DNA of 64,000 nt from NCBI RefSeq assembly GCF_016863095.1, contig NZ_BOOF01000002.1, positions 62,001 to 126,000 of the forward strand, read 5' to 3'. This document shows, piece by piece, positions 8,261-16,793 of this stretch. Numbering within the stretch: position 1 is the stretch's first letter; every line of letters begins with the position of its first letter. The notes below the pieces were generated by a model, which did no database searches, had not been told where the DNA came from, and worked only from the letters and a program-made list of their open reading frames with translations. Origin of the DNA: Microbispora siamensis. Its GTDB lineage: Bacteria > Actinomycetota > Actinomycetes > Streptosporangiales > Streptosporangiaceae. A program made the position numbers and the translations under genes.

Positions 8261-10060
8261 GTGCGCGAGTTCAGCGTTCCCGTGCTGGTGGACGTGCCTC
8301 CGTCCGCGAACTGCACCGACGTGGTGTTCCAGCGCGGCGTGGACGAGCCGGACGCCGTCGTCATCCGCCGCAAGGAGGGCGAGGACCCGGCCGCGCCGTG
8401 GACGCCGGTCACCGCCGCGCAGTTCAGGGACCGGGTGGCGGCCGTCGCCAAGGGACTGATCGCCGCCGGGATCGAGCCCGGCGACCGGGTCGGGCTGATG
8501 TCGCGCACCCGGTACGAGTGGACGGTCGCCGACTACGCCATCTGGGCGGCGGGCGCGGTCGGAGTGCCGATCTACGAGACCTCCTCCGCCGACCAGGTGA
8601 AGTGGATCCTGACCGACAGCGGCGCCAAGGCCGCGTTCGTGGAGACGGCCGCGCACGAGGAGACCGTCCGCGAGGCCGTACCCGACCTGCCGCTGCTGTG
8701 GCGCGTCGGCGACGGCGGGTTCGCCGAGCTGGAGCGCCTCGGCGCGGACGTGACCAACGACACGCTCGCCGAGCGCAGGGCGAGCCGCGGCGGGCGCGAC
8801 CTCGCCACGATCATCTACACGTCCGGCACCACCGGCATGCCGAAGGGCTGCCGCCTGACCCACGACAACCTGCTGTTCACCGCGCGCAACGTCTCGCACG
8901 GGCCGCTGGAGACGCTGTTCGACGTGGAGGGCCGGGCCGCGCTGCTCTTCCTCCCCCTGGCGCACAGCTTCGCCCGGCTCATCCAGATCGTCCTGATCGA
9001 GACCGGCACGGTGCTCGCGCACAGCCCGAACATGAAGAACGTGGCCCCCGACCTGCGGGAGTTCAAGCCCACGTTCCTGCTGGGCGTGCCGCGCGTGTTC
9101 GAGAAGGTCTACAACGCCGCCGAGCAGAAGGCCAACGCGGAGGGCAAGGGCAAGATCTTCCACGCCGCCGTACGGGCCGCGATCGAGTGGAGCAAGGCCG
9201 AGAGCTCCGGCGGGGCCGGCCTCGGCGCCCGGCTCAAGCACGCGGCCTTCGACAAGCTCGTGTACGGCAAGCTGCGGGCGGCCACGGGCGGCGCGCTGAC
9301 GGCGGCGGTCTCCGGCGGCTCGGCCCTCGGCGAGCGGCTCGGCCACTTCTTCCGCGGTGTCGGCATCGAGGTCTTCGAGGGCTGGGGGCTGACCGAGACC
9401 AGCGCGCCCTCGACGGTCAACATCCCCGGCGCCAACAAGATCGGCACGGTCGGCAAGCCGTTCCCCGGCGTGAGCATCCGCATCGCCGACGACGGCGAGA
9501 TCCTCGTGAAGGGCCGCCACGTCTTCGACGGCTACTGGAACAACGAGCGCGCCACCAAGGAGGCGATCGACCCGGAGGGCTGGTTCCACACCGGGGACGT
9601 CGGCCAGCTGGACGAGCACGGCTACCTGAGCATCACCGGCCGAAAGAAGGAGATCCTCGTCACCGCCGGCGGCAAGAACGTCGCGCCCGCGCCGCTCGAG
9701 GACGCCATCCGGGCGCACCGCCTGATCAGTCAGGTCATGGTCGTCGGCGACGGCAAGCCGTTCATCGGGGCGATCGTCACCCTCGACCACGAGGCGATGG
9801 AGCAGTGGAAGGAGGCCAACGGCCGCTCGGGCGCCTCCATGGCCGAGCTCTGCTCCGACCCGGAGGTCGTCGCCGAGGTGCAGCGGGCCGTGGACGACGC
9901 CAACCGGATGGTCTCCAAGGCCGAGCAGATCAAGAAGTTCAGCATCCTCGACATCGAGCTGAGCGAGGAGACCGGCCACGTCACGCCGAAGCAGTCGATC
10001 AAGCGGCACGTCGTGGCCCGCGACTTCGCCAAGCAGATCGACGAGCTGTACGGCGGCTGA
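8261..10060 (+). CDS. Long-chain fatty-acid-CoA ligase (FadD15-like)
   Basis: 599-residue AMP-forming acyl-CoA synthetase that activates long-chain fatty acids with ATP and CoA. The P-loop motif YTSGTTGMPKG is at 186-196; EGWGLTETSA, GEILVKGRHVFDGYW and WFHTGDVGQLDE (A5-A8 regions) follow, and TGRKKEILVTAGGKNVAP carries the hinge. The C-terminal catalytic Lys lies in HVTPKQSIKR. It resembles the cytosolic FadD15 group. GAAGGAG about 6 nt upstream fixes the GTG start. It is divergent from the metallophosphoesterase; 8036-8260 also contains two TAGCGT (-10-like) hexamers at 8105 and 8169. Confidence 0.92.
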   Translation: MREFSVPVLVDVPPSANCTDVVFQRGVDEPDAVVIRRKEGEDPAAPWTPVTAAQFRDRVAAVAKGLIAAGIEPGDRVGLMSRTRYEWTVADYAIWAAGAVGVPIYETSSADQVKWILTDSGAKAAFVETAAHEETVREAVPDLPLLWRVGDGGFAELERLGADVTNDTLAERRASRGGRDLATIIYTSGTTGMPKGCRLTHDNLLFTARNVSHGPLETLFDVEGRAALLFLPLAHSFARLIQIVLIETGTVLAHSPNMKNVAPDLREFKPTFLLGVPRVFEKVYNAAEQKANAEGKGKIFHAAVRAAIEWSKAESSGGAGLGARLKHAAFDKLVYGKLRAATGGALTAAVSGGSALGERLGHFFRGVGIEVFEGWGLTETSAPSTVNIPGANKIGTVGKPFPGVSIRIADDGEILVKGRHVFDGYWNNERATKEAIDPEGWFHTGDVGQLDEHGYLSITGRKKEILVTAGGKNVAPAPLEDAIRAHRLISQVMVVGDGKPFIGAIVTLDHEAMEQWKEANGRSGASMAELCSDPEVVAEVQRAVDDANRMVSKAEQIKKFSILDIELSEETGHVTPKQSIKRHVVARDFAKQIDELYGG

Positions 10061-10068
10061 GCGAGCCG

Positions 10069-10122
10069 GGCGCGCCGAAACTGTCGGAAGTCTATTAAAA
10101 CTTTCGGTCGTCTCGGCGCGCC
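10069..10122 (+). terminator. Large imperfect hairpin after the acyl-CoA ligase
   Basis: GGCGCGCCGA (10069-10078) pairs perfectly with TCGGCGCGCC (10113-10122), and an inner pair CGGAAGT/ACTTTCG closes with one G-U over a CTATTAAA loop. It starts 9 nt after the stop codon and is probably a terminator without a T tract. Confidence 0.6.
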
Positions 10123-10278
10123 GCTCCAGCGCGGCCGGGCGCGGGTGAGGATCCCGGCCGGACAGCCCGTGACTTGGGTGATTAGGGCGACCGGATCGCA
10201 GTGATTGGTGCGGATCTTCCGCGCCGTCGGCCGGAGACGACCTGCGCCGATGCCTGATCGACCTCATGGACCGCCGAA

Positions 10279-10303
10279 AATATCGCGATCGGTCCGCAAT
10301 ATT
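10279..10303. promoter_or_regulatory. AT-rich inverted repeat upstream of the DUF574 methyltransferase
   Basis: AATATCGCG (10279-10287) and CGCAATATT (10295-10303) are inverted copies with one mismatch and a 7-bp spacer. They stand out in the GC-rich 303-bp gap between the ligase and the methyltransferase, about 60 bp before the start, so this may be an operator. The rest of 10123-10363 shows nothing clear. Confidence 0.35.
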
Positions 10304-10363
10304 GCGCTTCGCTTGGTTATGCTCCAGACGCATCCATGATCGATGACTGGAGAAGGGCGGGCG

Positions 10364-11197
10364 ATGGGCGACAGGGTCGGCAGCTGGAACTGGACGCACC
10401 GCGATCCCGACTACCTTCCCCCGGAGATCGACACGACCAAGCCCAGCATCGCCCGGGTGTACGACGCGTTCCTGGGCGGCAAGGACAACTTCGCGGTGGA
10501 CCGCGCGGTCGCCATGGAGGGGATGCGGCACTTCCCCGACCGCGGCGAGGGCGCCCGCAACAACCGGGCCATGCTGTTCCGGGGCGTGAAGTACATGGCC
10601 GAGCAGGGCATCGACCAGTTCCTCGACATCGGCTCGGGCCTGCCCACGATGGACAACACCCATTCGGTCGCGCAGCGGATCAACCCCGCCGCGAAGGTCG
10701 TCTACGTGGACAACGACCCCATCGTGCTGGCCCACGCGCGGGCGATCCTGCAGACCGACGAGCGCACCCGCGTGATCACGGCGGACATGCGCGAGCCCGG
10801 GGTGATCCTCAACCACCCCGAGGTCGAGGGCTTCCTCGACTTCTCCCGTCCCGTCGGCCTGCTGCTGGTGGCCGTGGTCCACCATCTCGCCGACGCGGAG
10901 GACCCGAACGGCCTCGTGGACACCTACAAGACGCGCCTGGCCCCGGGCAGCTACATGCAGCTCACCCACTTCTGCTCCTGCGCGCCGGAGATGCGCGAAC
11001 TGGAGGCGGTGCTGCTGCAGATGCTCGGCACCGGCCGCGCCCGGGACATGCCCGAGATCGTGCGGTTCTTCGACGGCCTCGACCTGGTCGAGCCCGGCGT
11101 GGTGCACGTGCCCGAGTGGCGTCCCGAGGAACCCGTACGGTACCCCCTCGACCTCGGCGGCGTCTGCGTCGCCGGCGGCATCGGCCGCAAACCCTGA
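10364..11197 (+). CDS. DUF574-family SAM-dependent methyltransferase
   Basis: 277-residue class I methyltransferase of the large DUF574 set found in many copies in actinomycetes. PSIARVYDAFLGGKDNFAVD is the family's opening signature; QFLDIGSGLPT is the glycine-rich SAM motif I; VVYVDNDPIVL gives the acidic residue at the end of beta2; and GLLLVAVVHHL matches the later core strand. Substrates of the family are mostly unknown. The ATG at 10364 has GAGAAGGG 6 nt upstream; an upstream in-frame ATG at 10343 would add seven residues. It appears monocistronic; 11198-11449 holds no gene I can support. Confidence 0.87.
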   Translation: MGDRVGSWNWTHRDPDYLPPEIDTTKPSIARVYDAFLGGKDNFAVDRAVAMEGMRHFPDRGEGARNNRAMLFRGVKYMAEQGIDQFLDIGSGLPTMDNTHSVAQRINPAAKVVYVDNDPIVLAHARAILQTDERTRVITADMREPGVILNHPEVEGFLDFSRPVGLLLVAVVHHLADAEDPNGLVDTYKTRLAPGSYMQLTHFCSCAPEMRELEAVLLQMLGTGRARDMPEIVRFFDGLDLVEPGVVHVPEWRPEEPVRYPLDLGGVCVAGGIGRKP

Positions 11198-11449
11198 CCG
11201 GCTCTTCCGGCCCGCTCGCGCACACCGATGTGTCGTATATGCGCGGACAGCGGGTTCTTCAGGCCCAATCGCGGTGTGGGGCGGCACCTGTCCATCCATT
11301 GGACCCTTCGTTAGGTGTCGCTCCTGTGGTCCCGTTGCGCCACGTGTTGGGATTTATGCGTGACCCCCCACCACACGTACCAGCGGGGTCGCGCCCTTGG
11401 CCCGCGTAAGGCCTGCGGCTCCCTGTGGTTTTCCTACGCAAGGAGTCAT

Positions 11450-12349
11450 ATGTTCCGGCACACCCGCCGCCTGCAGTTCGAGGCCAAGCCAGAAAAGCCC
11501 GACCCGGTCTACGCGCGGAAACTCCAGGAGCTCATCGGCGGCGCCTTCGGCGAGATGACGGTCACGATGCAGTACCTGTTCCAGGGCTGGAACTGCCGCA
11601 TGCCCGGCAAGTACAAAGACCTGATCATGGACATCGCGACCGAGGAGATCGGGCACGTCGAGATGCTCGCCACGATGGTCGCCCGCCTCCTCGAAGGCGC
11701 GCCCTCCACCGCGGTCACGAAGATGGCCACCGCCGACCCCGTGCTCGGCGCGGTCCTGGGCGGGATGGACCCGCAGCAGGCCATCGTGGCCGGCGGCGGC
11801 CCCCTGCCCGCCGACAGCAACGGCTATCCCTGGAACGGCCGCTACATCGTCGCGAGCGGCAACCTGCTGGCGGACTTCCGGGCCAACGTCGCGGCCGAGG
11901 CGCACGGCAGGCTGCAGACCGCCCGGCTCTACCACATGACGGACGACCCGGGCGTCAAGGACATGCTGAAGTTCAACCTGGCCCGCGACACCCTGCACCA
12001 GAACCTGTGGCTGAAGGCGATCGAGGAACTGCAGGCGGACGGCCTGGAGGACGTCGTCGTGCCCGACGCGCTGTTCGACGAGGAGCACGCCGAGCACGCG
12101 GAGACGATCTGGGACCTGTCCGACGGCGCCGAGGCCCAGGCGGGCGGCTGGGCGAGCGGGCCGCAGCCCGACGGCCGCCACCAGTTCGCCTATCTCCTCA
12201 ACCCGGAGCCGCTCGGGGATCTCGCCATGGCGCCGCCGCCCGACCCGAAGCTGTACGACACCTACGACGGCAGCATGGGCGAGCCCAAGGGCCCCGCCCT
12301 CGGCACCGAGGTGGGCCCCTTCGGCAAGCTCAAGGACAAGCTCACCTGA
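11450..12349 (+). CDS. Dimanganese (non-haem) catalase
   Basis: 299-residue four-helix-bundle catalase that disproportionates hydrogen peroxide with a dinuclear Mn centre in the cytosol. Candidate ligands are all present and spaced as in the characterised lactobacillar enzyme: Glu35, Glu66, His69 (ATEEIGHVEM), Glu150 and His183. The C-terminal tail is Pro/Gly/Asp-rich, as in actinomycete and Bacillus spore-coat members. AAGGAG lies about 5 nt before the ATG, and in-frame extension upstream is not needed. An Nramp-type Mn transporter follows, suggesting metal supply for this enzyme. Confidence 0.9.
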   Translation: MFRHTRRLQFEAKPEKPDPVYARKLQELIGGAFGEMTVTMQYLFQGWNCRMPGKYKDLIMDIATEEIGHVEMLATMVARLLEGAPSTAVTKMATADPVLGAVLGGMDPQQAIVAGGGPLPADSNGYPWNGRYIVASGNLLADFRANVAAEAHGRLQTARLYHMTDDPGVKDMLKFNLARDTLHQNLWLKAIEELQADGLEDVVVPDALFDEEHAEHAETIWDLSDGAEAQAGGWASGPQPDGRHQFAYLLNPEPLGDLAMAPPPDPKLYDTYDGSMGEPKGPALGTEVGPFGKLKDKLT

Positions 12350-12377
12350 CCGAGCCCCTCGAGGTGGTGAGCCGCAC

Positions 12378-12412
12378 GCGGAGGCCGGTCGGACACCGGC
12401 CTCCGCTCTTTC
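12378..12412 (+). terminator. Rho-independent terminator after Mn-catalase
   Basis: Perfect 12-bp stem GCGGAGGCCGGT (12378-12389) with ACCGGCCTCCGC (12395-12406), loop CGGAC, followed by TCTTTCC. It is one of the few hairpins in the window with a pyrimidine/T run. Confidence 0.8.
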
Positions 12413-12531
12413 CACTCATTCCACCGCGCCACGCTCACCTCACGGCACCTGCGCGTTCCGCATGCGCCGTACCCGCATCGCGGGGCTGCCGCCGCCGGCC
12501 GGAGAACGCGCCCGGGCCGGCGTGAGACCTC

Positions 12532-12571
12532 TTTCCTGTCAGGCTTTCGTGTTTCCTGTGAGGCTTTCGTG
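12532..12571 (+). repeat. 20-bp tandem duplication spanning the Nramp ribosome-binding site and start codon
   Basis: The 20-mer at 12532-12551 is repeated at 12552-12571 with one C/G difference. Each copy ends in GTG preceded by an AGG. The second GTG starts the transporter; the first, in another frame, would give a 14-codon peptide stopping at 12593. Confidence 0.85.
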
Positions 12572-13867
12572 CTCGACTCCCGCCGTCCTCTGAACGGGCC
12601 CGCGCCCGCCGTTCACACCGCGGGGCGGGCGGCGCCGGGCCGCCTGGCGCGGCTGGCCGGCCTGTGCGGTCCCGCCTTCGTCGTCTCCGTGGCGTACATC
12701 GACCCGGGCAACTTCGCGACCAACATGGCGGGCGGCGCCCAGTACGGGACGATGCTGCTGTGGGTGATCGCCCTCGCGAACGTGCTGGCCATGTTCGTGC
12801 AGGCGCTTTCGGCCAAGCTCGGCATCGCCACCGGCCGCAACCTTCCGGAACTGTGCCGAGACCAGCTGCCGCGCCGGGTGAGCCTGCCGCTGTGGGTGCA
12901 GGCCGAGCTGGTCGCCGCCGCCACCGACCTGGCCGAGTTCATCGGCGGGGCGATCGCCCTGAACCTGCTGTTCGGCGTGCCCCTGCTGCCGGCCGCCGCC
13001 ATCACCGCCGTCGTCTCCTCGCTGCTGCTCATGCTCGCGCCGCGCGGACGCCGCCGGTTCGAGGCGACCGTCGCGGCGATGCTCGCGGTGGTCTTGGCCG
13101 GCTTCGCCTACCAGGTGCTGCTGTCGGGGTCCCTCGCGGGTGTGGCGGGCGGCTTCGTGCCCCGCCTGGCCGGGACCGACAGCCTGCTGCTGGCCACCGG
13201 GATCATCGGGGCGACCGTCATGCCCCACGTCGTCTACCTGCACTCGGCCCTCACCCAGCACCAGGGCGCGCACGGCGGGCCCTGGGAGGACGTGCACGGG
13301 GAGGACGTGCGCGGGGATGTGCGCAGGGAGGCCGTGCGCGCCAGCCGGATGGACATCGCCGTCGCCCTCGGCACCGCCGGACTGGTGAACATGGCGATGC
13401 TGACCGTGGCCGCCGCCACGTTCGGCGGCGGCGATCCCGGCAGCCTGCAGGCCATCCACGCCGGTCTCGGGCAGGTCCTCGGCCCCGGGGCGGCCGTCGC
13501 GTTCGCGCTCGCCCTGCTCGCCTCCGGCCTGGCCTCCTCCAGCGTGGGGACCTACGCAGGTCAGGTGATCATGGCGGGGTTCCTGCGCCGCCGCGTGCCG
13601 CTCGTGGCGCGGCGGCTGGTCACGATGCTCCCGGCCATGGCGGTCCTGGCCGCCGGGGTGGACCCCACGCGGGCGCTCGTGCTGAGCCAGGTCGCGCTGT
13701 CCTTCGGCATCCCGTTCGCCCTGGTCCCGCTCGTGGCGTTCACCAGCAGCAGGAAGCTGATGGGCGACCTCGTCAACCGCCGCCTCACCACCGTCGCCGG
13801 CGTCGCCGTCGCCGCCGTGATCAGCGCGCTGAACGGCTTCCTGCTCGTGGAGGTGTTCACCGGCTGA
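12569..13867 (+). CDS. mntH: Nramp-family divalent metal (Mn2+) transporter
   Basis: 432-residue proton-coupled metal importer of the inner membrane with about 11 helices. TM1 has the metal-binding DPGN (45-48), TM6 has the conserved MPH (218-220), and RNLPEL follows TM2-3. The cytosolic loop after TM6 is unusually His/Asp/Glu-rich, with repeats of (G)EDV encoded by repeated GGGAGGACGTGC DNA; it may sense or buffer metal. The GTG start lies at the end of a duplicated segment with GAGG upstream. Neighbouring Mn-catalase supports Mn as the main substrate. The next gene is convergent, 12 nt away. Confidence 0.9.
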   Translation: MLDSRRPLNGPAPAVHTAGRAAPGRLARLAGLCGPAFVVSVAYIDPGNFATNMAGGAQYGTMLLWVIALANVLAMFVQALSAKLGIATGRNLPELCRDQLPRRVSLPLWVQAELVAAATDLAEFIGGAIALNLLFGVPLLPAAAITAVVSSLLLMLAPRGRRRFEATVAAMLAVVLAGFAYQVLLSGSLAGVAGGFVPRLAGTDSLLLATGIIGATVMPHVVYLHSALTQHQGAHGGPWEDVHGEDVRGDVRREAVRASRMDIAVALGTAGLVNMAMLTVAAATFGGGDPGSLQAIHAGLGQVLGPGAAVAFALALLASGLASSSVGTYAGQVIMAGFLRRRVPLVARRLVTMLPAMAVLAAGVDPTRALVLSQVALSFGIPFALVPLVAFTSSRKLMGDLVNRRLTTVAGVAVAAVISALNGFLLVEVFTG

Positions 13868-13879
13868 GGCGGCGTCGCG

Positions 13880-14989
13880 TCACAGCAGGGCGGCGAACCG
13901 GGCCGCGACGAGGTCCCAGCGCCACTCCTCCTCGATCCAGGCCCGGCCCCGCTCGCCCATCGCGCGGGCGCGGGCCGGGTCGGCCAGCAGGTCGCACAGC
14001 GCGCGGGCCACCGCCGTGTGCGAGGTGCCGTCGACCACCAGGCCCGTCTCGCCGTGCCGTACGGCGTCGGGGGCGCCGCCGGAGGAGCCCGCGACCACCG
14101 GCAGCCCGGTCGCCGACGCCTCCAGGTAGACGATGCCGAGGCCCTCGACGTCCAGCCCTCCGAACCTGCTGCGGCACGGCATGGCGAACACGTCGCCCGC
14201 GTCGTAGTAGGCCGGGAGGGACGCCCAGGGCACGGACCCGGTGACGACCACAGAACCGGTCAGGCCGGCCCGGGCGGCCGTTCGCTCCAGCGACCGCCGC
14301 AGGGGGCCGCCGCCGACCAGGAGCAGGACCGCGCCGGGAACCCGCCGCAGGACGAGCGGCCAGGCCCGCAGCAGCACGTCCTGGCCCTTGCGCGGCACCA
14401 GCCGGGAGACGCACACGACCACCGGCCGGTCACCCAGGCCGAGCGACGCGCGCACCCGGTCGCCGCCCGCCCCCGGATGGAAGGCGGCGGTGTCCACGCC
14501 GGGCGCGAGCCGTACGAGCCTGGAGGCGGGGACAACCCGGGCGATCCGGCGGCGGGTGTAGTCGCCGAGGTAGGTCACGACGTCGGCCCCCGCCCCGATA
14601 CGGCGCAGCAGGGCGCGTGCGCCCGGCAGGCGGGCCCACGACGCCTCGTGCCCGTGGGTGAGCATGACGATCCTCGCCGCGCCCGCTGCGCGCAGGACGG
14701 GGGCGAGCAGCCCCAGCGGCGCCGCGGCCCCGAAGACGACGGTGGCGCCGTCCTCGACCAGCGCCGCCGCCCTTCTCGCCACCGAGCGCGTCGGCAGCAT
14801 CAGCGAGGAGGGATGACGGACCACCTCGTACGGCTGGCGGGCGTCGAACTCCTCGCATCCCTTCCAGCGCGGGGCGTACACGACCACAGAGCCGGGGGGC
14901 CTACGCGAGGCGAGGCCGTGCACGAACGCCTGGATGCCGCCCGGTCTGGGCGGAAAGTCGTTCGTGACGATCAGCGTCCGCTTCGTCAT
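13880..14989 (-). CDS. GT4 glycosyltransferase, PimB-like mannosyltransferase
   Basis: 369-residue GT-B enzyme, probably the GDP-mannose-dependent transferase that adds the second mannose to phosphatidylinositol mannoside on the cytosolic membrane face. TNDFPPRPGGIQ at the N-terminus is the diagnostic PimB-like start; VCVSRLVPRKGQD and the EX7E motif in EGLGIVYLEA form the sugar-nucleotide site. The ATG at 14989 is placed correctly behind GCGGGG; a GTG at 14995 is also in frame. A PimB-like gene next to NlpC/P60 genes and near FadD is a known actinobacterial order. PimB versus a related GT4 is not decided by sequence alone. Confidence 0.85.
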   Translation of the reverse strand: MTKRTLIVTNDFPPRPGGIQAFVHGLASRRPPGSVVVYAPRWKGCEEFDARQPYEVVRHPSSLMLPTRSVARRAAALVEDGATVVFGAAAPLGLLAPVLRAAGAARIVMLTHGHEASWARLPGARALLRRIGAGADVVTYLGDYTRRRIARVVPASRLVRLAPGVDTAAFHPGAGGDRVRASLGLGDRPVVVCVSRLVPRKGQDVLLRAWPLVLRRVPGAVLLLVGGGPLRRSLERTAARAGLTGSVVVTGSVPWASLPAYYDAGDVFAMPCRSRFGGLDVEGLGIVYLEASATGLPVVAGSSGGAPDAVRHGETGLVVDGTSHTAVARALCDLLADPARARAMGERGRAWIEEEWRWDLVAARFAALL

Positions 14990-15074
14990 CCTCACCCCCG
15001 CTGCCGGCGTGGTCGCGCGGTCCGCCCGCGCGCCGCCCGGGAACGCATTGTCGCAGCCACCGCCGCCACCGTCG

Positions 15075-15126
15075 CCCTGTGCAAAGCAGAGGCCCTGTGC
15101 AAAGCAGGCGCCCTGTCGCGATCAGG
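15075..15126. repeat. 18-bp tandem repeat, about 2.9 copies
   Basis: Units at 15075-15092 and 15093-15110 share CCCTGTGCAAAGCAG, with a decayed third copy at 15111-15126 reaching the 3' end of the neighbouring gene. It lies in the 126-bp gap upstream of the mannosyltransferase. Confidence 0.8.
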
Positions 15127-16045
15127 ATCGGGCGAGCCGCTCGCGCGCGTACGACCGCCATTCACGGGTCAGGCCGTCGGCGGTCAGCCCGAGCACCTCC
15201 CGCAGGGCGGCGCCGATCTCCTCGCGCAGCGCGGCTCGATAGAGGGCGACCAGCCTCCGCTCGCCGAACCTGGCGGCGATGTAGCGGCAGGCGAGCCACG
15301 CCTCCTCGTACGCCTGGGCGGGCCTGGCGGCGAAGTCGGCGGGCCCCGGCAGGGCGTTCAGCGCCGCCCTCCCTGCCGCCACGTCGGCGGCCAGCTCGGC
15401 GGCGACCGCACGGACCGGCAGCCCGCTGTCCAGGTAGCCCACGTAGTCGGCGAAGCCCTCCATGAGCCACATCGGGACCGCGCGGCGACCGGCGGTCGCG
15501 ACGTGCGTCAGCTCGTGGGTCACCACGACCAGACGGCCGGTCGCGGACAGGCGGGCGAACGCGGCCGGCTGCACGATCACGCGGCCGCCGGTGGCGACGG
15601 CCGCAAGGCCGTCCACGTTCGCCGGCGCGGCCAGCACGGTGGCCTGCTCCTCGGTGCGCGGCACGAGGACCACCGCGCCGCCGTACCCGCCCCAGATCCT
15701 CCTCACCGTGCGGCCCGCGCGATCGGACAGCGCGGCGATCTCGGCGACCAGCGGCCGGGGCGACCCGACGACGACGGCGCGCTCGCCGCGGGCGACGGAG
15801 GCGCCGGTCCACATGCCCGGATGCTCCCGCACGGCGGCCCGGGCATCCAGCCGCAGGGCGAGCAGCGGGTCGGGCGGGGCCGCGGCGGCGGGCCCGGCGA
15901 GCAGCACGGCCAGCGCGACGGCCACGGCCGTGATCGCACGGGGACGGACCCGATGAGGCGGAGCTTCCGGGTGGCGCCGGCCGGCCTCGGGGCGTACGCC
16001 GGGCACGCCTCCGGGCACACCGCTCGTGGCAGTCACGCCGTGCAT
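15122..16045 (-). CDS. Secreted peptidase-MA-like metalloprotease (HELTH)
   Basis: 307 residues from the ATG at 16045. A hydrophobic segment AITAVAVALAVLLAG ending PAAAA (about 37-57) is a signal peptide with an unusually long n-region. The gluzincin motif HELTH (His177, Glu178, His181) and downstream Glu196 in MEGFADY form a complete zinc site, so the enzyme should be an active extracytoplasmic peptidase. The longer in-frame start at 16162 would overlap the next gene and cross its terminator, so it was rejected. Its neighbours are envelope genes, suggesting wall-associated proteolysis; substrate unknown. Confidence 0.82.
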   Translation of the reverse strand: MHGVTATSGVPGGVPGVRPEAGRRHPEAPPHRVRPRAITAVAVALAVLLAGPAAAAPPDPLLALRLDARAAVREHPGMWTGASVARGERAVVVGSPRPLVAEIAALSDRAGRTVRRIWGGYGGAVVLVPRTEEQATVLAAPANVDGLAAVATGGRVIVQPAAFARLSATGRLVVVTHELTHVATAGRRAVPMWLMEGFADYVGYLDSGLPVRAVAAELAADVAAGRAALNALPGPADFAARPAQAYEEAWLACRYIAARFGERRLVALYRAALREEIGAALREVLGLTADGLTREWRSYARERLARS

Positions 16046-16062
16046 GGTAGCCAGCACACGCC

Positions 16063-16099
16063 ACGGCCCCGTCCACCTCGGCGAGGTGGACGGGGCCGT
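16063..16099. terminator. Perfect 17-bp stem hairpin after the riboswitch-controlled NlpC gene
   Basis: ACGGCCCCGTCCACCTC (16063-16079) and GAGGTGGACGGGGCCGT (16083-16099) are exact inverted copies with a GGC loop. It lies 41 nt after the NlpC stop (minus strand) and just before the next start, so it separates the two transcripts. Confidence 0.85.
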
Positions 16100-16139
16100 A
16101 GGGACGGCGCCGGTCGAGGGGGCTGGTGACCGGTGCCCG

Positions 16140-16772
16140 TCAGACGCCCGGGCGGACGGCACCCACGAAGGTGCTCCTCCGGTAGGCGTCCAGCTTGTCG
16201 ATCCGCACCCGCGTGCCGCTGTGCGGAGCGTGGATCATCTTGCCGTGGCCGACGTACATGCCGACGTGGCCGCCGCCGCTGGTGAAGATCAGGTCACCGG
16301 GCTTGAAGTTCCCCCAGGACACCTTCTTCCTGACCGCGCTGCGGATGGACCACGTCGTGCGCGGCAGCCGTACGCCCGCCTTGCGCCAGGCGTACTGGAC
16401 CAGGCCCGAGCAGTCGAACGCGCCCGGTCCCGTGGCTCCGTAGCGGTAGGGGTCGCCGATCTGCTTCTCGGCCACCTTCACCGCACGCTGGGCCTTGGCC
16501 CGCTGGAGCGCGACCCTGGTGACCTTCCGCTTGGCGGCGCGCTTCTTGGTCTGCTGCTTCTTCGCGGCGGCCCTGCGGGCGGCGGTGTTCGCGCTCTTCG
16601 CCGTGGCCGTCTTCGTGGTCGTCTTCGTGGCTGTGGCCGTCTTGACGACCGTGACCGTCACCGTGTCCGCCGCCGCCGGATGCGCACCGGCGACCCCTAC
16701 GGATGCCGTCAAAGCAGCACCACCAAGGGCAATTCGGGCAAGACGGGACAGGCTAGAGGGGGTGGTAGACAG
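16140..16772 (-). CDS. Secreted NlpC/P60 peptidoglycan endopeptidase behind a c-di-AMP riboswitch; CTG start proposed
   Basis: Cell-wall hydrolase of about 210 residues. Order: signal peptide (residues 1-36, hydrophobic IALGGAALTASVG, cut near HPAAA), Thr/Lys/Ala-rich linker, and C-terminal NlpC/P60 domain with Cys121 (FDCSGL), His169 (GGHVGMY) and His181. The only start that gives an intact signal peptide is CTG at 16772, which has GAGGAG 5 nt upstream; no ATG, GTG or TTG is in frame nearby. A TTG at 16712 would cut the signal peptide in half. A ydaO-type riboswitch precedes it, so expression should respond to cyclic di-AMP. Confidence 0.88.
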   Translation of the reverse strand: MSTTPSSLSRLARIALGGAALTASVGVAGAHPAAADTVTVTVVKTATATKTTTKTATAKSANTAARRAAAKKQQTKKRAAKRKVTRVALQRAKAQRAVKVAEKQIGDPYRYGATGPGAFDCSGLVQYAWRKAGVRLPRTTWSIRSAVRKKVSWGNFKPGDLIFTSGGGHVGMYVGHGKMIHAPHSGTRVRIDKLDAYRRSTFVGAVRPGV

Positions 16773-16793
16773 GATCTCTCCTCGGGTCTTCCG

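Noticed and set aside
8045-11299. 1084-codon open frame on the minus strand
   Set aside because: Runs antisense through the FadD and DUF574 genes, which have clear motifs; it is a GC-bias shadow with Arg/Gly/Asp-rich low-complexity sequence.
12350-12568. Mn-sensing (yybP-ykoY) riboswitch before the Nramp gene
   Set aside because: No matching conserved core; only a terminator and the 20-bp duplication are visible.
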